From Macrostomum hystrix (lineage: Eukaryota > Platyhelminthes > Macrostomidae): 64,000 nucleotides of DNA. Below are positions 21,960-34,392 of this stretch, one piece after another. The first letter of the stretch is position 1. Every line of letters begins with the position of its first letter. The DNA is taken from contig CATNEN010000025.1 of assembly GCA_950097015.1 (NCBI GenBank), positions 2,354,001 to 2,418,000 on the forward strand, read 5' to 3'. Both the position numbers and the translations under genes were made by a program. Under the pieces are notes generated by a model. The model was not told the DNA's origin and searched no databases. It saw nothing but the letters and a program-made list of their open reading frames with translations.

Positions 21960-22924
21960 TTACATTTTAGTATGATCAAAGTTTGTGCCTAATAAACTTT
22001 AATATCAAGAGCCCTTTATCCATATTGTATTAAAACTATGTCACCCAGAAGAAACTCGGCCGCTGGGCTGGTAGGGGCGGTAGATTTGACAGAGCACGTA
22101 CACAGACAAGAGAATACGGATGACACTTGATTATAGCGATGATTAGACGCTTCAAACAGGAGAGTACGCTAATCGAAAGAAAAAATCATTTAACATTGAA
22201 TGTGTGAATGAGGTTGCAACCTTGAATAGCAGCGCGTGTAAATGTGGGATATTTTTCCAATATAATAAACACTTAGCTAGCATATGTCCTTTGATGGAAG
22301 GGATCCAAAGCTCGTGTCCGTTAGCTGAAGAGCATCCTAGATTCAAATTAGCTAGTCATAAAACAAAGCTTGAAGTTTAGAGGCGCAGGAACAAAAACTG
22401 AAAATAAAATTATATAATATAAAATTAACTAAAACAGCAGAGGATTAAAATTTAGCATATCTATAGAGAGCTGATATTGACAAAAAACTGAGGAAAGAAA
22501 CGAATAATTGTATAAATTCGGGACTAAATGTACTAATTGGAATTCCATTACTGTCAATACCTGTTTAATTTTGAGTTCTTGAGTCTGTACTCGCAGAGTT
22601 TTTAATCAGGTTTTACCCATCTGTCTTTATGGACTATAAGTTAAAGTTACACTTTATCGGATGTAATGAAATGGTATCAAACACTCTAGATAGAGATAAG
22701 ACCATACTAGTCATATATATCATTCGTACTAATGCGTAACTGTGGGTGCACAATTAGATAATTTCGGTGTGCTGTCTAGTATAAGTTGCGGCTAGTTGAA
22801 GTCGCTAAATTTAGATTTCGGTCCTGATAAACGGGAAGTACAAGTTTTTGGTTAGCCGTTCGAATCTTTGTTTAAACAGCGTCGTTGTCTCTTATCAATG
22901 TTTTTGTCGCCACACATCTCGGCT
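21960..22924. other. 3' flank of AVL9, no gene seen
   Basis: AT-rich DNA downstream of the AVL9 stop codon (minus strand) and probably partly its 3' UTR. I do not see a clear poly(A) signal. Confidence 0.4.
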
Positions 22925-25900
22925 TCACTTTAAATCAACAGCATCAGCCTCGGCGACTGGGCCGGCGTTATCGGCTCCGGCGGCCGCGTCTCCGCCGCTG
23001 AATTTCGAGGCCGCCTTGGACTGCAGGCCGGTGAAGAAACCCGACATGGCGCTGCGAGCGTTGAAGATGGCGCCGCCTGGGTGCGAAGGAATTTCATGAC
23101 TGCCTGCAGTTCTTAACAGTAGAAATACCACGCGATTTCCCCCTGCGTACGGCTGTTCAGTCCATGGACTGGGGGGGACGCCACACCCACCCTCAATCAC
23201 CCCAGCTGATGCTGGTACCCATTTAACAGCTGGGTGAACTGAAGCAATGCAGAGTTAAGTTTCTTGCTAAGGGACACAAATTGTTCCAGTGGAGTCAAGA
23301 ATCGAACCCCAGACCTTTAAGTACTGAGTCCAATGCCCTAACCACTAGGCTACAACCATCTCTGGAGATACAGAAAAAATGGGGGTATTTGAAATACCCC
23401 ATGCTCTTTTTACTGCTAAACATAAAATATAATGAGGTGCTTTTTAAAGAACTTTTAAACCTTTAAATAGTACTTTCTTGTGCACTTTGAAAATGTGGTT
23501 TTGTACTTTTAGATTGATGCCAGGATGGCACTGGCACATTATTTTATGACAGTCGCCCCGCAGCTAGCGAGGACACACTCTTGAGCACACACTCACACAG
23601 GTGTGTACATCTGCCCTGACTTTCTCATCGTCAGGCAGTGTACACTTTCACTGAGCCTTGGAGGTTGGCCCTTAAGGGCATAAATTGCACTACAAGCCTA
23701 GGTACACGCTCATCAGTGATGGTGACCTACCGACAGCTTTGCCCGTATCCTCAATAACCCGGCCAGTGGACTGCACGGCGTTCGTGACCTTTCGGCCCTG
23801 CTCCGTGCCCGTCAGCAGCTGGTTGAACTTCATGCCGATGGCCGACTGGCCGTGACACGGGTGCTGATGGTTCTCCATGCTGGCTAGGCCGCGGTGATCG
23901 TGAGCGGACCACACCTTGAAGTGGTAGGTTTTCTGCAGGGCGCGGATGAACGAGGCGTTGAAATCCTGCCACTCCTCTGAGTCGTTGCTCTTGGCGGCCA
24001 GGAGTGCCGACAGCAGGTACATGCGGAACTGGGCTCGCAGCCAGTCGTCTGAGCCCTCCGACTCTGAGGCGAGTGGGTGAGCAGTGCGGGAATCAGAGGT
24101 TGAGCAACACGTCGGCGATTCGCGGATTATTTGTTCGGATGAATATAAAGGTGCGACGGGATGGGTGTGACAGATTCTGATGGGTAGGGTGTGACAGTTC
24201 CTGATGGGTAGGGTGTGACAGTTCCTGATGGGTAGGGTGTGACAGTTCCTGATGGGTAGGGTGTGACAGTTCCTGATGGGTAGGGTGTGACAGTTCCTGA
24301 TGGGTAGGGTGTGACAGTTCCTGATGGGTAGGGTGTGACAGTTCCTGATGGGTAGGGTGTGACAGTTCCTGATGGGTAGGGTGTGACAGTTCCTGATGGG
24401 TAGGGTGTGACAGCTCCTGATGGGTAGGGTGTGACAGTTCCTGATGGGTAGGGTGTGACAGTTCCTGATGGGTAGGGTGTGACAGTTCCTGATGGGTAGG
24501 GTGTGACAGTTCCTGATGGGTAGGGTGTGACAGCTCCTGATGGGTAGGGTGTGACAGTTCCTGATGGGTAGGGTGTGACAGTTCCTGATGGGTAGGGTGT
24601 GACAGTTCCTGATGGGTAGGGTGTGACAGTTCCTGATGGGTAGGGTGTGACAGTTCCTGATGGGTAGGGTGTGACAGTTCCTGATGGGTAGGGTGTGACA
24701 GTTCCTGATGGGTAGGGTGTGACAGTTCCTGATGGGTAGGGTGTGACAGTTCCTGATGAGTAGGGCGACAGATTCCGATGGGTTTTTGGAACCAATATGC
24801 GCGAAGGTGCATGCTGACACTTGGTGTTGATAAAAGAATCATGCAGCAATTCAATCAGGATTGTTTACTATCAATAGTTAGAGTTATCTAACTGATTCAA
24901 ATAAAGTTATTAGGAGTTTTCGGTTTATCGAACCTATATATGAAAACAATGTCACTAGCAGAAAATCGATTTATCCAAACGAAACCTTTTCATTAACAGA
25001 CGGACTTGTCAGACTTAAGCTCCAATGAATGGAAGTGGCACGTTTGTTATTAAACATTTGACATTGGGATAGGAAATCTACGAATGCTATGATTAACTTA
25101 TATATTCGCTGTAAAAACTCTTACAGTCCTACTGCAAGTAGCTGCTATCTGAAAGTTGCGAATATTGAACTCCCAGATACTCGTATTTTAGAAGCATTTT
25201 TATCAGCACATCATCTGATGAGGAGACAGCAGAGGATAAGAGATGCAATCGGTAGCAGGATAATCCTTCTGCCCCGCACCACCGCGGTAGCGTCTTCCCA
25301 TTGATGGATCATTAATCCTCACTGGGATAACTGATCAACTGTCCCTGGGCTGGGAACGGAATGAAGCGATAGAAAATGATAGGAAGCGAAAAAATGCCCA
25401 ACTTGATAGCTGAAGAGATTTTTCATTTCCTGTTGGCAGTGCTCAGACTAGGTCACAGGCGGAAATACTGATAAGAGATACTTGGACTCGTCCTGAAAAT
25501 TAGATTGATAATACATCTATAACCAACAGAACAGTGAAAAAAAGAATTTCAGCTCTGGTTTGACAACAGCACTTTTTTTAAACGAATTTCAGAAGTCTCC
25601 CGTAGCGGGGAAACGATAACTGTGGGAGTTAGGGGAGTTAGGAGAACACGCAGGGGCTGAAGGGAAAGCTTGTGCTATGTGGGGTGAGAGAAGGGTAGGG
25701 ATAGAGGATTATTGATTGATTCGGCTCGCGGGAATGGCGCTTTGGGAAGGGGGGAGGTAAAGGTGGGCGGAGGCGGGTCGTGGCTGAGCAGGCGGGGCAG
25801 GAGAGAGCTGGGGAAACAGAAGCTAGGATGGGGATTTCGGGTGTTGGTGGGCAGTGTGTCGGCCCAACTTTCCCTATTTCCGCCGGTGTCTGAGGTTATT

Positions 25901-28900
25901 AAATAGTGATTCGTTAAAGATTTACTGCGACCGACTGTGAATTCTCGAATGTATTTTCGGATCCTCAAAATTCAGCTGTTCAAAGGGCGAGGGGTTGGGC
26001 GGAAACAAAAACCCGCTGACCTCCGCAAGGAAAGCCTCCCCAGGGATTTGCCATTTAAGCTCCTGGGAGAAAACAACAGCTGGATTGAGTACTGTTCTCA
26101 ATCTCAATCTCCCAGTCTAAGCCCTGCCCTGTGGTCAGCCTTAAAGTGCTTCACGAGATAAATACAGAGAGTTGGTGGTGAGATAGAAATATTTGGTTGA
26201 GAACTCAGCTCAGAAGACAACTGCTTTGAGTTGCTTTCCTTCGCCCAGTTTTCCAGGGTCAGATCGATGCATCCCATGCGCTCTTATCCGTGTGTCCATG
26301 CGGCTGTTGCAATCGAAAATTGGCGAGGGAAAGCAATGTAGGGGGAGAGTGGGACATTCTTTTAATCCCCACTCGTGCTTCTGACTGGAATTTCCCCTCC
26401 TAGAAGAGATTTTGGTCAGGCAGAGAAGTGTGAGTGAATGAGGAGCGCAGACCGCGGCGAGAAGACGGGGGCTGTGAGGAAGGAAGGCTGGGAGAATGTT
26501 GAATTTGGGTTGGCAGTGTTCGATCTGAGGCGAGATGTCTCGATTGGGGGATTGAGGGTTGGGATTTGGGATTTGAGCAGACGTGCCTGGCAGCGAGAGA
26601 AATAGTGAGAAAGTGTGGCCTCACACAACTGGGTGGGGGCTGAAATTTCAGACCGGCTCGGCTGAGAAACCAGAGAAAACGCGTGGGTGAGTTTGGAGAT
26701 GGACTGGATTGAATGAAAGTACGACTGAGGGAGAGAGGGAGAGAGAGAGGGAAGGGAGAGAAAAAAGTGGACATGAAAAATGAGGAACGCCCCCCCACCT
26801 AGTAATAGGCCCAACCGAGGAAAGAATGAAGTTGTAAAGAGAGGCTTGCGGACTAGCGGTCTCAGAAGTGGAACGGGATTGCAGGGAAGGGGAGTTAGAC
26901 AAGGAGATGAGCTGGAGAGAGCAGTTTGAGACTGGGGACAAGCTCTAGAATTCTATTCGATTTTCTTCAATAAATTTCTTCTACTTTCGCGTCTGCTGTC
27001 GGATGTTCGATCCGCGGTTGGTGTTAACGAGTGAAGGCTGGCAGGAAATATAAGAAGAATGATGCTCCCAGTGTCCCAGACGTGCAAGCTTTGGACCCAC
27101 ATGGAGGCTCAATTTCAGGAATTAGGTCGTCTGTCATCTTCACTGGGCTCCGAACAGAGTCTACGAGTTTGCTGAAAAAATAACTCGGCAGACAGAGAAT
27201 GATGTCCTCCGCACTCCGTTTATTTTAGTGTAGCTAAAAACCTAGACTGACCGCGGGTTCTAAGCTGCCTTTGGAGGCCCGATGGAAAGAACCGGGAACC
27301 GACAGGAGGGGGGAGGGAAGACGGGAGTGCGTCCCACACTGAAGAGACGAGAGTAAGGACAGACTGCGCATGAGAAATGTACTCACTCCTGGAAGCCTGG
27401 GGATTATAATGAGGATTTGGGAGAACTCCGCGCCGCGCTGTACCTTATCTCTCTTCTCGTCTTCTCCTCTCCTGTTCATCTCTGTCCACTCTCTGCCCCA
27501 AATTCTTCAGCTTCCTTCGTCGGCCTCTCTAGTCGATCTCTCTCTCTCTCTCTAGTCTAGAGCGGAGAGAAATACACTCGGCGCTTTGAGCATAGTGAGT
27601 AGACTGGGGGGTACGCTGAGGCCCGGCGAGGTTTCCATGCGGGCAGAGAAGCATTTCAAAGGAGAGCGCCCGAGAAGAAGGCCGGCGGGTAACCGGGAAG
27701 GGGAGAGTGAGAAGGCTGCCGGCGAGGGGAAGCGAAGTTAAGTTGGAGAATGGGAAGCGGAGAGTGAGTATTGTGAGTATTCAAGCTCAGTAGAACGCAG
27801 GCGAGCGAGAAGCTGCCGCCTTTTTTATTTCGGTTAGCTTCTAGTACTTTCTGTGCTTTCATGTGTCACTCCCTCAGTGTGTCACTCCCTCAGTCTGTCA
27901 CTCCCTCAGTGTGTCACTCCCTCAGTGTGTCACTCCCTCAGTGTGTCACTCCCTCAGTGTGTCACTCCCTCAGTGTGTCACTCCCTCAGTGTGTCACTCC
28001 CTCAGTGTGTCACTCCCTCAGTGTGTCACTCCCTCAGTATGTCACTCCCTCAGTGTGTCACTCCCTCAGTGTGTCACTCCCTCAGTGTGTCACTCCTTCA
28101 GTGTGTCACTCCCTCAGTGTGTCACTCCCTCAGTGTGTCACTCCTTCAGTGTGTCACTCCCTCAGTCTGTGACACATTCCTTGAGTCACTTCCTCAGTCC
28201 ATCACTCTCTCATTGTGTGGAGCGTAAATGTAAATATGTTTAGGGCTCAAAAATGGCGACTACTATTGATGAATCTGCTTAAGAGCGAAAATTTCTTTGA
28301 TTTGATCAATAACTCATATCTATAAACAGAACTAATTGTTATTGAAAATTCATAAATCATGTATTGAATGCGGTGCAGCTAAGATTAACGAGATTTTGTG
28401 AAAATGTGAATGTAAACAAAAAAGTTATTTTAACTTTTTTTAAAATAATCTAAAACTTCACTAGTCAGTAATGCAAAAATAACAAAATTTTTAAATAACT
28501 TCCATTTAAACCCATTCCTAGATGAAGTAACAATTTTCTTAATTCAACTCACGCTATCACAAATTGGACGTGTGACTAATGTGAAGGAAGGCATAATTGC
28601 TTATATGCATTCATGGTTTTTACAACTAAATTGCTAAATATTAGTAGGAAATTTAAATATGCGCCAGTGCATGCCGAACTATAAATATGATAACAAACAA
28701 TAAATATTGTTAACTCCTCGAAGTAGGAAGTCGAAAATAAACATTTTCGCGTTAGCAATAAAACAAATTAATTAATAATTTTAAACAAAGAGAATTTTGT
28801 TTAAAACCGCACCGCCAGATGACACCGTCGGGACGAACGCTCCGGACTGGTCGAATCCGGCCTCGCCTAAATTGTGTCGCGTAGAGAATGTCTTGCATTC

Positions 28901-31900
28901 ACCTTCAGCACTTGCAGTCCCTCGGGTTGGACATGGTAATTATTTGATACATCGCTATTTAATTTGGCACTCTACAGGCTGGACAGACCAATGCAGGTGC
29001 TCTTTTTCATTCCGATCCCCGCTGAATAGCTCATTACCCTCAATCACTACGACTGTTACCCACTCCCTCACCAGCGCATAGTTACTCTAACACCCCAATA
29101 TTCGGTATGTGAATCAGCCAGTCATGTCCAGACTAGGTCGCGAGTTCTGTACTAATAATACTGAGGTCCCTGTGAGGCCGCCAGTTGCTCTCGGCCTTCC
29201 AATCCCCCGGTCTGAAATCCTCTGCAGGCTCCCATCAGCTGAGAGGAATCGCAGCCAGGGTGGTAGGAGTGTTGGTTGGGGGGGGATTTAGATAGCGCGC
29301 TCATCCCATTAATGCTGTTATGGCCTAGATGCAAGCATTGGGCGAGCCGCGGCATGGGAAGAGCAAAGGAGAGACACTGGGAAGAGGTCGAGATGAAGGA
29401 GAAGGTCGGGTTTTTTTTCGCTGGGAGCAGGATGCTGGCTATATTCTGGCCTATTCCCAAGAGAGTGTGGGCAAAGGAGCGGGCGGATAACAAAGGAGGA
29501 TCAGCCCGGCCGAGTCCGCTCATGCATAATTCACATCGGTTACGGGGTCGGCTGGTTTTACAAAGAATTTTTCGTTGTAAATTCCCCCAACGACTGCTAT
29601 CAGACGACTAAAGTGCCACATCATTAGTTTCGCTTTCAGTATTATTTAGTTACAAATGGCTAGATAAGATTCACCATTTAATATCTATAATATATAACAG
29701 TGCAGGCGCGTGTACATTTGGGGTAGGAAGATTGGCAAGTGGTTATGTAATTAGTTTCTAGCCAATCAACGCCCAGGTAGGGTTAGATAATCATAAATAA
29801 CGTTATAACGGGAGTGAGAATGGAAAGTCCTTAAACGTACGTTCGACACCAAGCATAGATAAGCGATCGATATTTTGACATTTTATTGCGGCTATGTACG
29901 AGCAAAACTGCCCAATTATTATGTAAGTCTAGACTACAGGCAAACAGAGCTTCAGCAAAAGCACGGAAGCAATAATTATGACGACGAAAAGCATATTTGA
30001 TTTAAATATGAATGAGTTCTCACCGTGAGGAGCTCCATCGTTGCCGCTGGGAATGATCTTGTTGATGAGCAGCTGCATGAACACTTCATCGGCACCAGTG
30101 AGTTTCAGCTGCTTGGCCAAGGCTTTGTCCTGCACAGTGAAGTCACCCTGGTCTGACCCGATCAGGGCGTCAAGCTTCTGCCTGTTGTCCTTGAACACGG
30201 AGTTGTTTGCGCCGATGAGGCAGGCGCGAACGTTCGGATCGTCCAGCAGCTCGATCTGCTGCAGGGCCGCGTATGGCAGAAACACTGCCGACTCGGCGAA
30301 CAGCGGCAGCGGAAAGCCGTAGTCGTCGGTGATAAACGGACTCTGCAGATCGTCCGTTGGCATCTCGCCGGCTCCGGGGGCTCCGGCCTGCGGTCCCACC
30401 TTGGCCAAGAAGTTGGTCTTGACGCTGGAGAACAGGCTGCTGGCTCCGCTCAGCGCTTCCTGCAGCTTGGCGCCGGCACCGCCAGCGGCTCCGGGAAGGC
30501 CACCGGACTCGCCACTGGCTGCAGCATCGGCTCCGGCCGCATGCTCTCCGTGCCCCTGCTGCTGCTGCTGCTGACCGTGCTGGCCATGCTGCTGCTGCTG
30601 GCTCAGCAGGTCGCTGCAGTCGTCAACAGAGGCGTCAGAGTCAGCGTCTTTTTCTACGCTGACGAAGTCAGTGCCAGTCAGGTTCCTTTGAGGATGAGGA
30701 AGACGGGATCGAGAATTTACTCTACTGTCAGCGTTTCATGTCTTTTTTGGTGTACTAAAATGTTCGTTTATCTGTACTCGACTTGTTAAGGGCTCATCTG
30801 TACGCGTAATTTGGGTCGTCATAGATACAGATGTGTGGCAACTCACTTCACATTGTACTTGCTGTTGATGATGCTGGCGCAGCGGTCGAGACCGTCCTCC
30901 AGGATGTTGGGAAACATCGAAACCAGAGTGACCAGGGTGTTGGTCAGATCCGAAGCCGGGTTCATGAAGAACATCACACGGCGCTCCAGCATGAGCAGCT
31001 TGAACAGCACCAGCAGCTTCTGCCTGTAGCGCAGCAGCAGGTCCTTGACAGACAGGCCCATGTACATCTGGCCCATCACGGAGCCTTTGCTAAATGACCG
31101 GCGCAGGTCGCTAAACGTCTCCTGCAGAACATCGATGCGACTGAAGTCGCGCATCTCGAAGTAGGCCTGGGCGGCCTGGCTCAGTCGCTCCCGGATGGCT
31201 CCGAACAACGGCACCTTGCTGACCACAACAACAGACTTCTGCACCGAGCTGCGCGTCACATCGTCGGTCTTGGCCACCAGCTGCTGCTCGACAGTTTATT
31301 GTAAAAAAATCGGGTTAAAATTGTTTCGCGATTAAAAAAAATCACAGATTCTACGCTGTGATTCTACATTGCGATTCTACATTGTATCATTTTGTAATTT
31401 TTTGGGTCTATCAATAAATTAAGTCTGTTTGTTGGATACATTTAATGTCTATGGCAATGACTAGCTATAACTGTCTTGCAAGCTGTCCATAGCTTTGGGC
31501 CATAGACAATTGGAGCGTGAACCAATGATATTAGGCTGTACGCTCAGAAATACTTCCTTTTGCGCGCTCTAACTGTCTATGGGTAAGAGGCAACAGCGTA
31601 GCTATGCTACATTAGAGTAATGCTACATTAGACCAATGCTACATTTGAGCTACCTACATTAGAGCAATGCTACATTAGACCAATGCTACATTTGAGCTAC
31701 CTACATTAGACCAATGCTACATTTGAGCTACCTACATTAGAGCAATGCTACATTAGAGCCAATGCTACATTTGAGCTACCTACATTAGACCAATGCTACA
31801 TTAGACCAATGCTACATTTGAGCTACCTACATTAGACCAATGCTACATTTGAGCTACCTACATTAGAGCAATGCTAGATTTGAGCTACCTACATTAGAGC

Positions 31901-33698
31901 AATGCTACATTAGACCAATGCTACATTTGAGCTACCTACATTAGACCAATGCTACATTTGAGCTACCTACATTAGACCAATGCTACATTTGAGCTACCTA
32001 CATTAGACCAATGCTACATTTGAGCTACCTACATTAGACCAATGCTACATTAGACCAATGCTACATTTGAGCTACCTACATTAGACCAATGCTACATTTG
32101 AGCTACCTACATTAGAGCAATGCTAGATTTGAGCTACCTACATTAGAGCAATGCTACATTAGACCAATGCTACATTTGAGCTACCTACATTAGACCAATG
32201 CTACATTTGAGCTACCTACATTAGACCAATGCTACATTAGACCAATGCTACATTTGAGCTACCTACATTAGACCAATGCTACATTTGAGCTACCTACATT
32301 AGACCAATGCTACATTTGAGCTACCTACATTAGACCAATGCTACATTTGAGCTACCTACATTAGAACAATGCTACATTAGACCAATGCTAGATTTGAGCT
32401 ACCTACATTAGACCAATGCTAGATTTGAGCTACATACATTAGACCAATGCTAGATTTGAGCTACCTACATTAGACCAATGCTAGATTTGAGCTACATACA
32501 TTAGACCAATGCTAGATTTGAGCTACCTACATTAGAGCAATGCTAGATTTGAGCTACATACATTAGACCAATGCTAGATTTGAGCTACCTACATTATAAC
32601 GATGTTAGATTTGAGCTACCTACATTAGGCCTATATACTACTAAAAGAATGTACTCACAGACGAGTCGATCTGGCGATAGCAGGACACACAGAACACTGA
32701 ACGTTCTTTCTTGATGAGCGAAGGCAGCACAAAGTACACATTGTCTGCGGAACAGAATGTGTTAGACTCTCTCCTATTAAAGCTTTGCTTTCTTAGAAGT
32801 GCATGTCACATCTGGCGCACTCACCCTCTTCATAGTTGTGCGCTCCGTCTGGCAGGGCGAGTCCTGGCAGGTTCTTCCACTCGTCCGGCAGGTAGCCTGA
32901 GTCAGGTCTCTGGCCGGGCGCCAGCGGCGGGAAGCAGAACTCCAGCTAAGGATTGAGAATGCAGAAATGAGTTTTTTTACAATTTGTTTAAGTGTTTGAG
33001 TTCTTTTATGAACTGAATTTAGTAAGCAATAGTAAGCAATACATAAACTGACAAAAAATAAGGTTCAGATTCACTTATCTGGGCTAGATTTTTTAAAACC
33101 AAAAAAAGAAATTATGATTTAGTTGTATCTAAAAAGACTTACTTTAGTTACATCAAATATGCGTAATTTAAAAGAATTGAATAATACTGTCAACAATTTT
33201 TTACAATTAAAAAAATGTTTGTATCAACTATACAAATATTCAATAGACACAGAATTAGCTTTCTGCTCATCTAATTTTACCTGTTCAGCCTTTGAATAGT
33301 TTTGGCAATAAATGTACATAATTTTTTCTATTGCAAATAGTGAAAACACTTATCCTGACATTTTTATTTTTCTTATTTTTCTAGATTTTTTTCTTGGTAA
33401 AAAACAAAATATTCTACCTTAATTAAACTGATTAAATATGAAAAAAGGAAAACTAAAAAGCCTACATATTATTACTAAAAAACTACACCAGAATATATTA
33501 TTATTTATTTGTTACGCTCCTCTTTGGAAGCGAAACGAATGTAACGGTTAAATAAAATTTCATCTAAACCAAGTATCCTTTACGGAGCACAAATATTATA
33601 ATATAGAAATATTTTACCTGTGATCCATGCTTATGATGGAAGCCAATAGTCAAGATATGCAGGATAAAACCTGCATCTTCACCACTGGGACTAGCCAT
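22925..33698 (-). CDS. AVL9: AVL9 homologue, late secretory pathway DENN-like protein
   Basis: Eight exons on the minus strand give 641 residues (human ~648): 33618-33698, 32825-32945, 32659-32744, 30847-31283, 30024-30685, 28813-28866, 23731-24063, 22925-23076. The phases agree throughout. AVL9 is a DENN/longin-related protein needed for traffic from the Golgi to the plasma membrane and for cell polarity. Recognisable blocks: ILHILTIGFHHKHGSQ at the N-terminus, YLPDEWKNLPGLALPDGAHN, FCVSCYRQI, SSVQKSVVVVSKVPLFG, GLSVKDLLLRYRQKLLVLFK, FITDDYGFPLPLF with PYAALQQIELL, DDWLRAQFRMYLLSALLAA and NARSAMSGFF near the C-terminus. A Gln/Gly/Ala-rich linker (first part of the 30024-30685 exon) replaces the vertebrate acidic linker. 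The 54-bp exon at 28813-28866 is inferred from splice sites and phase. A pyrimidine-rich acceptor (TTTTTTTCGCTAG) lies 16 bases before the ATG. Confidence 0.93.
23120..23352 (-). mobile_element. tRNA-derived SINE, family 1, near-complete copy
   Basis: Reverse-oriented relative of the 14613 element. The A-box complement CCACTAGGCTA is at 23342-23352 and the B-box complement GAATCGAACCCC near 23300. The core contains GGTACCCATTTAACAGCTGG followed by TTAAGTTTCTTGCTAAGG and GGACACAA, then TCAGTCCATGGACTG. It lies in the last AVL9 intron. The core resembles the Nin-DC domain of metazoan SINEs (from memory). Confidence 0.85.
23353..23420. repeat. Dispersed repeat, matches 40375-40435 reversed
   Basis: TCTGGAGATACAGAAAAA followed by GTATTTGAAATACCCC recurs in inverted orientation near 40375-40435. 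It is a short dispersed family of unknown type, adjacent to the SINE head. Confidence 0.55.
23545..23697 (-). mobile_element. SINE family 2 fragment
   Basis: Shares ACACTCACACAGGTGTGTAC, CATCGTCAGGCAGTGTACAC and CCTTGGAGGTTGGCCCT with the copy around 39240-39360. Reverse orientation, in the last AVL9 intron beside a family 1 SINE. Confidence 0.75.
24165..24775. repeat. 24-bp minisatellite in AVL9 intron, ~25 copies
   Basis: Nearly uniform array of GACAGTTCCTGATGGGTAGG plus GTGT, with two GACAGCTCC variants exactly five copies apart. That points to duplication of a five-copy block. It begins about 100 bp upstream of AVL9 exon 7 (in transcription order). Confidence 0.97.
24776..27850. other. 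Large AVL9 intron: purine-biased unique DNA
   Basis: Unique intronic sequence. From about 25600 to 27800 the plus strand is strongly enriched in G and A, with GGGA and GAGAG runs (densest at 26700-26770), so the AVL9 transcript strand is pyrimidine-rich. A TCTC run at 27538-27552 interrupts this. No exon is supported. Confidence 0.5.
27862..28200. repeat. 14-bp minisatellite, ~22 copies
   Basis: Unit GTGTCACTCCCTCA with a few GTCTGTC, GTATGTC and CTCCTTC variants, inside the large AVL9 intron. All three plus-strand frames read as Cys/His/Ser repeats, which are artefacts. Confidence 0.96.
28867..29880. other. AVL9 intron, no further exon seen
   Basis: Intron sequence between the 54-bp exon and the larger exon at 30024. 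It is GA-biased around 29160-29510. TTTATT at 29882-29887 (AATAAA on the minus strand) marks a possible alternative 3' end. Confidence 0.45.
29882..30023 (-). other. Possible alternative AVL9 3' end encoding a hydrophobic tail
   Basis: If the donor after the 30024-30685 exon is not used, the frame continues for about 30 codons (ENSFIFKSN then a ~21-residue hydrophobic stretch beginning MLFVVIIIASVLLL) to a TAG at 29929. AATAAA lies on the minus strand at 29882-29887, about 42 bases past that stop. This would give a truncated AVL9 ending in a membrane anchor. It is an inference from sequence, not an established isoform. Confidence 0.4.
31600..32635. repeat. Composite minisatellite in AVL9 intron 3
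   Basis: Made of two alternating modules: a 16-bp ACATTAGACCAATGCT and a 15-bp ACATTTGAGCTACCT. Most units are the 31-bp pair, but the first module is sometimes doubled. Variants (GAGCAATG, TAGATTTG, ACATACATT) cluster towards the right end. Confidence 0.96.
32946..33617. other. AVL9 intron 1, AT-rich
   Basis: AT-rich intron sequence with no element or exon that I can support. Confidence 0.4.
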
Positions 33699-34392
33699 CG
33701 CGAGTGCGAAAAGCCTAGCGAAAAAAATTATTGAATTTTCGCTCAAATTTATCACTCTATGCACATTTTTTCTGAAGAAAAATAATCTATAATTATGCTT
33801 GCTTTATGTGTTTAAGTTACTATATAAAAACACAACAACGCGTTAGGATTTTGTAAACAAAATTCATTTTACATTTCTTTGTTTTTCTGCACTTGGGCTA
33901 GTTTGGAATTACCGGCGATTTAGAGGAAAAAAAACACATTAAACTATTAAGTTTCTAACTAAGAGGATATAAATGACCTGTTAATTTTTTTCGATAATTA
34001 GAGGTCTAAAAATAAATAAATATTCATAATTCGCTAAATATATTCATTTTGTAAAAAAAAACGTTTCCTTTTAATAAAGTTAGTTGATTACATGTAACTC
34101 TATGCTATAATTCATACCATTCCATTTATTCTCATTTTTTTCGTAGCCATCGAGTTAGAGATAAAAAATCGTTTTTTTTCAGACATTTAGCAGAATCTAT
34201 TGTCCGCTTTCGGAAAACTAAACTGTTTTCGTGCATTACTGTGATCATCCTTTTTTGCTTTGCGAATGAGAACGCATTATAAGTGATTTGCTGAGCCAAT
34301 CGGCAAGTGCCTTTGCTTGCATGCTTTTCGCCGACTCCGATTCGTATATATTGGGTAATTTTGCTTGACAAGTAACAAGGAAATCAAGAAAC
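33699..34392. other. Divergent intergenic region between AVL9 and NELL-like gene
   Basis: About 0.7 kb of AT-rich DNA separating the AVL9 start (minus) from the putative first exon of the NELL-like gene (plus). It should hold both promoters, but no clear TATA box or CpG-rich tract is visible. Confidence 0.4.

Noticed and set aside
23690-24854. Minus-strand frames of His/Thr/Pro repeats up to 376 codons
   Set aside because: The repeat part is the 24-bp intronic array. Only the portion 23731-24063 is a real AVL9 exon.
25675-27862. Numerous Ser/Pro/Leu-rich minus-strand frames
   Set aside because: They follow from the pyrimidine-rich minus strand of the AVL9 intron, with no splice or domain support.
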